Origin: Ceratopteris richardii
Lineage: Eukaryota; Streptophyta; Polypodiopsida; Polypodiales; Pteridaceae
NCBI GenBank assembly: GCA_020310875.1
Contig: CM035422.1
Location: forward strand, 52,151,894-52,215,893
Reading direction: 5' to 3'
Length of the DNA: 64,000 nt
In this document: in pieces, positions 1 to 8,800 of the stretch
How positions within the stretch are numbered: position 1 is the stretch's first letter
Layout of the letters: every line of letters starts with the position of its first letter
Translations under genes and position numbers: made by a program
The notes under the pieces: generated by a model
What the model was told of the DNA's origin: nothing
Database searches by the model: none
Seen by the model: the letters and a program-made list of their open reading frames with translations, nothing else

Positions 1-463
1 GACTAAATTCTCTCGACCTGATTGCAATTAGCCTCTCAAATTCTAGCCATAGATAGATTAGCTATGGACTTAGATACGTGCAAAACGATTTCTCAAAAGA
101 TTAAACACAGAAGGAGAATGGGAGAGAAGATCGACGCGCCATATCTGAAATTTTCACTTATCTATTTTCTTCATACATCTGATGGAGGATTTGTACAATG
201 TACATCACTAACTTCTCTCAACTTACTTCTCTATCTCTCCTCTCCTCATCACTACAAACATGTACTTATATATATATACAAGTCCTAACTCGTAATTACT
301 TCAAGTATATTGAAGTATCTTATAGAACTAATGTACATTTGATCAAAGAACTTTGCTGTCTGATTCTTTCCTTCAATTCATGACATTGATCTTCAATCTT
401 CTCTTCATGTCTTTACTTCTAACCTTTGTATAATCACAATATGTTGATTGTCTTGCTCCAATA
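1..463 (-). repeat. Copia-1 3' LTR (partial, 463 of 1,020 bp)
   Basis: Colinear with the inner part of the 5' LTR at an offset of 5,413. I saw only two differences, both near the inner end: an A/T change about 20 bp inside it and CCAATA here against CCAACA in the other copy. The second changes the terminal TG (minus strand) to TA. The near-identity implies a recent insertion. The rest of this LTR lies left of the window. Confidence 0.93.
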
Positions 464-475
464 GCTCCCCCTCAA
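464..475 (-). other. Copia-1 polypurine tract
   Basis: The minus strand reads TTGAGGGGGAGC directly before the 3' LTR. This is the plus-strand DNA priming site of the element. Copia-2 has the same GAGGGGGAGC in the same place. Confidence 0.85.
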
Positions 476-3400
476 TCATCAATTGTGATTGTCTGCATCC
501 TTTTTACTCCTGCCATGTCTTTGAACTTCTGTAACTTTGGTCCATCTAAACTTTTTGTCATCATATCTGCAAGTTGATCTTTTGTAGGAGTGTGTATGAC
601 TTCAATCTCCTTATCAATGACCTTCTCTCTCAGGAAATGATATTGTATTTCAATATGCTTAGTTCTAGCATGATACACAGGATTAGCTGCCAAGTATAGA
701 GAACTCATATTGTCTCAACAAATAATAGGAATACTCTGAACAACATCAAAACTCTTCATAAGTGTCTTTAGCCATATTACCTCCTTTGCAGCTTCCACCA
801 TACCTTTGTATTCTGCTTCTGTAGATGACAAAGCAACTGTATGTTGCTTCTTAGAACACCATGAAATCAATTTGTCTCCTACATAGCACAAATATCCATG
901 GGTTGATCTTCTATCATCCACATTACCTGCCTAATCTGCATCACTATATATCTTCACTCTTGTATCAGAAGTAAATCCATAGTACAACCCTTCTCTGAGT
1001 GTACCCTTGATGTACCTAAGTACTCTTTGTCATGCAATCCAATGTTCCTTTCTAGGACAATGCATGAATTGTGAAAGCACACCAACTGCATATGACAAAT
1101 CAGGCCTTGTTAAGGTAGCATAAATCAAGCTACCAACCAAACTTTGATAGAGCTTCATATCTCTGAATTCTTCTCCTCCAAATCTAGACAATTTATGGTT
1201 CACTTCCAATGGTGTAGGTGCAACCCTGCAATCTTCCATTTTAAATTTGGTTAGCAAATTTTTAAGATACCTTTCTTGGGTCACATATACTCCATGCTGA
1301 GTATAAGAAATCTCCATTCCCAAGAAGAATGACAAGTTCCCCAAATCATTGATTTTAAACTCTTTCTCCATCTGCTTCTTGATCATTTGTATTCCTTTAT
1401 CATCTGTTCCTGTAAGTATTATGTCATCAACATAAATACAAACATAAATGAATCCATCTTCACTCGCTTTGACTAGCAAGCTACTATGTGCCTTTGATGC
1501 TTGAAATCCAAGATCCTTCAAGAACTTTACAAGCCTATAATTCCATGCCCTTGGGGCCTGCTTTAGTCCATACAAAGCTCTCTTGAGCTTACACACATAA
1601 TTTGGACTCACTTTATCTTTGAACCCATCTGGTTGCTCCATGTAAACTTCATCTGAAATATAACCATTCAAAAAAGCATTTTTAACATCTAATTGAGATA
1701 ACTTCCAACCTTTGCAAGCAGCAATTGCTATGAGAGTTCTGATGGTTGTCATTTTTGCCACAGGACTATAGGTCTCATCATAGTCCACTCCATATGTCTG
1801 TGCATACCCTTTCACAACAAGTCTAGCTTTGTACCTAGACACACTTCCATCTGCAAATCTTTTTGTTTTGTAAACCCACTTACATCCAATAATTTTTTGG
1901 CTATTAGGTTTAGGAACCAGATCCCAAGTCTGATTCTCTATCAATGCATCATACTCCTCTTGCATGGCTTCTTCCCAATTTCTCTTGCCTTTGGCTTCAT
2001 CATATGTAGATGGATCTTCATCTGCTTTTACTAAATAAGCATAATCTTTAGTAGTCAAGAATGAGGTGTCATAGCTATACCTTGTAGGTTGCCATTTGTG
2101 CCTAGATGACCTCCTAACTTCTGCACTTCTTGAAGTCTCTGGTTCATCACATTCTGGATCAAACCTTGGCCTCTTCAACTTCAACCTGTACTTCATTACT
2201 CTCATTTTCATCAATTAATTGAATCTTTGCTTTACCTTTCCTTTGATCCACTACTTCTTCAACATCTGCATGTACATTATATTTACCTGCATACCAAGTA
2301 CCTTGCTCATCAAATGTAACATCCTTGGATACAAGGAATTGCTTTGTGGATGGACTCCACAACCTGTATCCCATTTGCTTATCATCATAACCAATGAATA
2401 CATACTTCTCTGCCTTAGGCTCCAACTTATGCCTCAATTGAGATGGCACATATGCAAATGCCAAACATCCAAATATTCTGCAATGATCCAAGGTAGGTCT
2501 CTTACCCCACCAAGCTTCATATGGTGTCATACCTTGCAAAGCTTTACAAGGCAATCTATTGACCAAATATGTAGCTGTATTTACAGCCTCTGCCCACAAA
2601 TAATTTGGGCAATTCTTCTCTTTCACCATGGACCTTGCAAACTCAACAAGAGTCCTATTTCTTCTTTCTGCTACCCCATTTTGTTGAGGAGAGTACCTGC
2701 AAGTAACTTCTCTCTTTATACCTGCATTCCACAAGTAATCATTGAATTCATTTGAAAAATACTCTCCCCCTCCATCTGACCTTAGTCTCTTCAATTTTTG
2801 ACCTGTAATCCTTTCTGCATATGCATGATAGTGTTTAAATGTATTAAACACTTCTGACTTTTCTTTAATCACATAAATTGTGATCCATCTGGTAGCATCA
2901 TCAACATAAATGACATAATATCTTGAACCATTTATACTAAAGTCCTTTCAAGGACCCCACACATCTGTATGCACCAATTCAAGTCTTTCTGAATACATAA
3001 ACCCATGCTTGGAATAGGATTGCTTATGAGCCTTACCTAATTGACATGACTCACATCTGTATGTCATGTGTTGACCTGCAATGTTAGGCAACCCAAGCAC
3101 TGAATCATTGTTAATCATTTCTTTAATACCTCTCTCATTGAAATGTCCAAGTCTTTTATGCCAAAGATCCAATTCTGACACCTTCTGCTCTCCATATGTG
3201 AACATAGCATGTCCAACATTTCCTTGTACCTTCAATGTGAAGAGCCTTCCTTCTTTCTTTCCTGTAACAACCTGTTTATACCCTTGACTAGGGTCTTCAA
3301 CATATACTCCATCATTAGTGAATCTTACCTCATATCCTTTTTCCACAATTTGACCTACACTGATCAAATTCTTTGGAATTGTGGGAACATAAAGAACCTT

Positions 3401-4633
3401 ACTCAGAAGAGTGCTCCCATCTTTAGCCTTGACTGAACCAATTGACTTTACCTTATGCTTTGTATTATCACCTGTCTGAACTGTATGATTAATTGCATTA
3501 TGATCTAGGTCAGTCATCAAAGCAATATTTCCACTTAAATGATTACTACATCCTGAATCAATATAGAACACTCTCATGTCCTCATGTGAGGTTTCACATG
3601 TTGCATTCATAATGAGAGTCGAGTCCTCCTTCTGATCTGATGCATAGTTGTAGTAGGTGTTATTATAGGATTGATTTTGGAAGCTTCTTCCTCCACCTCT
3701 TCCAAAAGAATTCCTACCACCTCTACCTCTGAAGTTTCCTCTCTGAAATCTACCACCTCTTGCTCTTTGATTAAAATTCTGATAATTACCATTGTTCTGA
3801 TTATTATGCCAACAGTCATGAGATAGATGATTGGTCTTACCACATATCCAACAAGCTCTTGCATTGTCTTTGTTGTTTCTGCCTCTTCCTCTACTTCTGC
3901 CATTTCCTTTTCCTCTTATGAAATTTGCTTGATTTGAAGTGCCTTCTTCTTCACCTGATTGTTGCTTTCCTTTGTTAGCTTTCTTCTTGTCTTTAGAATA
4001 CATTGCATGACCTGCACTCTTATCAACATCTCCTTTGATATCATTCTCAAAAGTTAGCATATGACCTAACAATTGATTCAAATCAGGAGTGAAGTGATCT
4101 AATGAAAGTTCTGTAGACAAAATAAAAGGCTTGCACTTCTCATCTCCTCTTAGCCCTGTGAGAATTTGTCTTACCAATTTATCTTCTTCAATATCTTCAT
4201 CCACTGCACCTAAAGAATCTGCAATATCTTTCATCTTTGTCACATAATCAGAAATTGACTGTGAGGCCTTCTTCTTGAAAGTAGTAAATTCTGCCCATAG
4301 TGAAGCCTTCCTTGATTTGGTTGTGTTTTGGAAATGCTCTTCCAAAGCATTCCAAATGTCACTTGCACTTTCAAGTCCTCTAATGTGAGGAAGAAAATAG
4401 TCATTGACTGCCATGTAGATTATGCTCCTTGCTTGAGCATCCTTCTTCATCCAATTCTTCAAGTCTGCAAGCTCCTCTCTGGTTGGAACACTTGAGTCTC
4501 TAAATTCTGGCTTTTCTTCATCTCCCGTGATGTATCCCATCAGATCTTTGCTCATAAGATGAGCTTCCATCCTCATTGACCATGCAGGATAGTTCTCTCT
4601 ATCTAGCTTCTCAATTTGGAGACTATCTCCCAT
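472..4633 (-). pseudogene. Copia-1 gag-pol polyprotein, broken
   Basis: Starts MGDSLQIEKLDRENYPAW, a Copia gag N-terminus. In order: UBN2-type gag, canonical CX2CX4HX4C knuckle (CWICGKTNHLSHDC), protease DSGCSNH, the H/C-rich pre-integrase block (LWHKRLGHF...CESCQLGKAH), integrase core (DVWGP, SDGGGEYF, NGVAERRNRT), RT with YVDDIIL, and RNase H ending near SLDGPKLQKFKDMAG. Against Copia-2, breaks are a stop after DVWGP (about 2945), a frameshift near 2175, a stop after CPRKEHWIA (about 1028), TGG to TAG in the RNase H DAD-AG motif (about 935), and a stop before DNMSSLY (about 712). An intact copy would encode about 1,390 residues in one frame. This copy cannot make functional pol; its gag-protease part (561 codons) is open. 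Confidence 0.92.
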
Positions 4634-4843
4634 TATTTCTTTACCTATATTGCCAACTCTTTAATCTTTATGAGAAATAAATGTACCTTGATTTTGAATC
4701 TCGCTCCTTCTGATCCTTTTGATAACTTCAATGTGTCTACCTTCAAATTTTCTTCAACCTTTATCCTTTTGCACCTTCAAGATGTAAAGATTTGTATTTC
4801 TGCAGTAGTCGGAGTCTTCTTCACTTCAATTTTGACACATCCT

Positions 4844-4855
4844 GCTCTGATACCA
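4844..4855 (-). other. Copia-1 primer binding site (tRNA-iMet)
   Basis: The minus strand reads TGGTATCAGAGC, the standard 12-nt match to the 3' end of plant initiator methionine tRNA, one base inside the 5' LTR. The 210 bp between it and the gag ATG is untranslated leader; I see nothing else there. Confidence 0.93.
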
Positions 4856-4856
4856 C

Positions 4857-5876
4857 TGATGGAGAGTGTTAATCTCCAAAAGAACAAGTTGTAATTGAAC
4901 TTAGAACTCCTCTATATCAAGAACAACTTCAGACTCCACTTAATTTTAGAAAACAATCACCAAATTATCAGAATTTTGGCTAACTGTTGAAAACTGAAAT
5001 TTCCTGAAAAGTCTGCTGCAGATTAATCACTCATTGACTAATCAATCCTGTAAAGTTTTTAACAAAACTTTGCACAATGCTTTGCCTTAAGGTTGCGCAA
5101 CTTTTCCAAGTTAAATTTCTCAAAATGATTGAGTACACATTGAGAAATGTGTGAAACACTTTACCTATGTCTGGAACAGCTTCTTTGCAATGGCGACTTT
5201 GACACCTATAATTTCTTAACACTGGTTCTCCCAAAGTAAATCCCGTTTGATCAAGATCTTTTAGCCATAGATGGCTTACCTTCCAACTTAGATTTTGAGC
5301 CCTCACTTGTGTAAAACTTTACACTGTAGACTGAGTAATGATCATTTCTCTGATCATGAAATCTGCGCCAGTTTTGACGACTCTCAGAACATCTTCACAT
5401 ATGAATGTTCCTAGACTAAATTCTCTCGACCTGATTGCAATTAGCCTCTCAAATTCTAGCCATAGATAGATTAGCTATGGACTTAGATACGTGCAAAACG
5501 ATTTCTCAAAAGATTAAACACAGAAGGAGAATGGGAGAGAAGATCGACGCGCCATATCTGAAATTTTCACTTATCTATTTTCTTCATACATCTGATGGAG
5601 GATTTGTACAATGTACATCACTAACTTCTCTCAACTTACTTCTCTATCTCTCCTCTCCTCATCACTACAAACATGTACTTATATATATATACAAGTCCTA
5701 ACTCGTAATTACTTCAAGTATATTGAAGTATCTTATAGAACTAATGTACATTTGATCAAAGAACTTTGCTGTCTGATTCTTTCCTTCAATTCATGACATT
5801 GATCTTCAATCTTCTCTTCATGTCTTTACTTCTAACCTTTGTATAATCACAATTTGTTGATTGTCTTGCTCCAACA
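4857..5876 (-). repeat. Copia-1 5' LTR (1,020 bp)
   Basis: Bounded by the PBS on the inside and by interrupted Gypsy-1 coding sequence on the outside. Read on the minus strand it begins TGTTGGAGCAAGAC and ends CTCTCCATCA. It is related to the Copia-2 LTR, which begins TGTTGGTGCAGACC and has the same end. It carries the promoter that would drive the element. Confidence 0.95.
5679..5691 (-). promoter_or_regulatory. Probable TATA box of Copia-1 5' LTR
   Basis: An alternating TATATATATATAA run on the minus strand within the LTR, about 190 bp from its upstream end. The same sequence is at 266-278 in the 3' LTR. Position and composition fit a core promoter; the start site is not determined. Confidence 0.5.
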
Positions 5877-8800
5877 AGATGGTCTACCCTAAGATGGGTT
5901 CTACCTTTCCTGACAACAACTTCAAAGTCGTATTCCATTAGTAAGAGGAACCATCTTACTAAGCGGCCTGTATTGCAAGGTTTATTGACCAAATATAGTA
6001 AAGCTTGATGATCGGTGAAAAACTTAAACTTATTGGCCAATAGATAGTGTCTAAACTTCTTCACGGCATATACCATGCCTAAGCCTTCTCTTTCCGTTGT
6101 GGTATAATTTCGTTCAGCTGCATTTAATTGCCTACTAGCATATGCTATCGGCAAATCTAGGTTTCCCTCACCTGTGGGTTGTGCTAGCACACATCCTATT
6201 GCATGATTGGATGCATCTACATGGACATGAAAGGGTTTGCTCCAATCCGGAGTAGTCAATATTGGTGCTGTGCACAAACGTCTTTTCAGCTCGTTGAAGG
6301 AATTCTCGCATTCCTCGTTCCACTCAAAATTTGTTAACAACCCATAAAGAGGTTTAGCTATGATGGCATACATGTGGATAAACCTACGGTAATATCCACA
6401 ATGGCCCATAAAGGCTTGTACCTCTTTAACATTCCTTGGTCTTGGCAACTCTGCTATCGCTCTTACCTTGTCTTCATTTGTTGAAATCCCATTCTTAGAA
6501 ACAATGTGACCTAAGATCTTACCTTGTCGTACCATGAACACACACTTCTCTGGGTTCAGACACACTCGATATTCTCTACACTTGTTGAAGATCTGTCTGA
6601 GCTCAGGGATGTGGTAACTTCTTTCTTGGGAATGAGCGCATAAATCATCCACATATACCTCTAAGCTCTTTCGCAAGAACTCTTTGAAGACATGACACAT
6701 GAGCCTTTGGAATGTTGTAGGTGCATTGGTGAGCCCAAATGGCATCACATGAAATGCAAAGATTCCCCATTCTGTGGCAAAGGCCGTTTTGTGTTGATCT
6801 TCGGGGGCAATGGCTACTTGGTTGTAACCTGAAAATCCATCAAGGAAGCTATAAACTTCCTTGCCTGCAACACGCTCCAATAGATGTTCAGTGATTGGAA
6901 GTGGATAACTATCTCTCATCGTAGCGGCATTAACTTTTTTAAGGTTAATGCACACTCGCAATTTCCCATTCTTCTTGGGCACCACTACAATGGGGGACAC
7001 CCATTCAGTGTGCTCAATCTCATAGATGAATCCAGCTTCAATCAGCCTGTCAATTTCCTCCTTTATTTTGGCTGCATAATTGTCATTATATGTGTAGGGC
7101 TTTTGTTTGGTGGGCTTGGCATCAGCGGTCATCGGAATCGTATGAGAGCAAATTTTTGGATCTACTCCTTTCAAGTCTCTATAGTGCCATGCGAACACCT
7201 CCCTATATTCCCTTAATAGAGCTACAAGCTCTGCTTCTTCTTTTGCACTTAGGTCATCTCCTATGTACGTACATCGTTCTTCGTTCCCTTCAATGGTCAC
7301 TACAATTTTTTTGGTCTTTTCTTTATTGTCATATGCTTCTCCTATAATGGCCTCTCTCTTAGGCATCCGTACCAAAATTTTTTGGTCTTCCACTTCATAT
7401 TTCTTGAAATTTTCTGGTACTTCAAACAATGATTCTTCCTCTTCTTGTTTCACTGCTTTTCTTTTCATTTTCTTTTTACTACCTTCACTTCCTTCCTTTG
7501 AATTTATCGTTTTAATACTTGTGAGGGGTTCTTCTTCTTTTTGGGTTAACACTCCTATGTCTTCTAAATAGTGTTCCTCCGAGTCAAAGTAAGTATCCAT
7601 CACAATGGATTCTAGATCATCGTCATTCTCTTCTTCTTCTATGAACTCATTAGGATCACACTCTTCCAACAGGGGCTGACACATGAACACTGAAATATCA
7701 TAACCCTCCTCATCACAGTGAGGTGTCCATTGTTCTTCATTGACTGCTATGTCCATGGTAGCTAAGATTTCTGCCCAACCATGAGGTTCAAATTCCTCAT
7801 CTGGAAATATCATCGGTGTATAGGCTGGGTCTTTTATTGGTCTATCTCCTGGGGGAGTTCCTTCTTCTCTCGCTTTTAGGTGCTTTTCCTCTTCCTCTGC
7901 GACCTTGCACATCCACAAGTGAGTATCTTCATGCAGCCATGATGGATCAGGTGAACTTCCAGAATGCACGGAGATAGAATCTTCTTTCACTTTGTGGATA
8001 GGATTCCACTGTAGGGGTGGTACATCTCTGAAGGTGTAGTCCTTCAAATTGACCTTGGTGGTGACCCCTAAGTGCTGTAAGTACAAGGAGTTGGTTCCCC
8101 AATCCTGTACTATTTGCAATTGTCGTAGGAAGGGTCTTCCTAGGATCATCTCGTAGACATTATTTTTTTCAAAGTCACATATAGCAAATGTATGTTCAAA
8201 CTCTACACCACAAGTGGTTAGAGTTATCCCTTCAAGCAATCCTAGAGGTCTTTCAAAATGACCATCTGCCATTTGAAGTTTCATTCTCGTTGGTCTTAAT
8301 GTGGGTTTGCCCCATCGCTTCCACAAGGAGGTGGTCGCAATAGCAACACCAGCACCCGAATCTACAATTGCTTTGGTTGTGTAACCTTGATAGGTGATCG
8401 GAAGATAAGTGTTACCTTCTTCACCTTCGCTCATGTCTCCTATCTTGTCAAGAGGTATCTCTGGAACTTTTTGCTTAGAGCCTACTTTTGGCATATTGGA
8501 TTCAAGTTCTGGAACCTGATCCTTCACATGATTCCAGAGCTCAGGTTTTGCTTTGAGCAACTCTTCCACAGTGAGATGACATTGAACCTTAGTGTTCTTC
8601 ACAACATCAGTGTTTCTTGGAATCACTGAGTCTTCATTTCTTACCAATATTGTGGGAGCTCTGATCTGGATAGATTCAGATTCCCATGGGCCTGTGTAAT
8701 GAGGCAACTCTTGTAAAGAATTAGATTCAAAATCTAATCTTTCATCTTCTTGTTGCTCTGCTTGGTCTCCATAGATAGACGAAATGTCTTGGGGAAATTG

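Larger units (their letters stand above)
1..5876 (-). mobile_element. Copia-1 LTR retrotransposon, 3' LTR cut by window edge
   Basis: Ty1/Copia element read on the minus strand. Its 3' LTR is truncated by the window start, followed by PPT, gag-pol remnants, an initiator-Met PBS and a complete 5' LTR. Positions 1-463 align without gaps to 5414-5876. Domain order gag, protease, integrase, RT, RNase H is the Copia order. It sits inside the RNase H coding region of Gypsy-1: the Gypsy frame is open up to the LTR edge at 5877. The putative target-site base run after the LTR is AGATG, but the partner copy lies outside the window. Coding capacity is destroyed by several stops and one frameshift. Confidence 0.95.

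Noticed and set aside
22..383. Small plus-strand ORFs repeated at 5435-5796
   Set aside because: They duplicate only because they lie in the Copia-1 LTRs; antisense to the element and without a domain.
2219..2755. Plus-strand frame of 178 codons opposite Copia-1 integrase
   Set aside because: Antisense shadow; the minus strand has clear integrase motifs at the same place.
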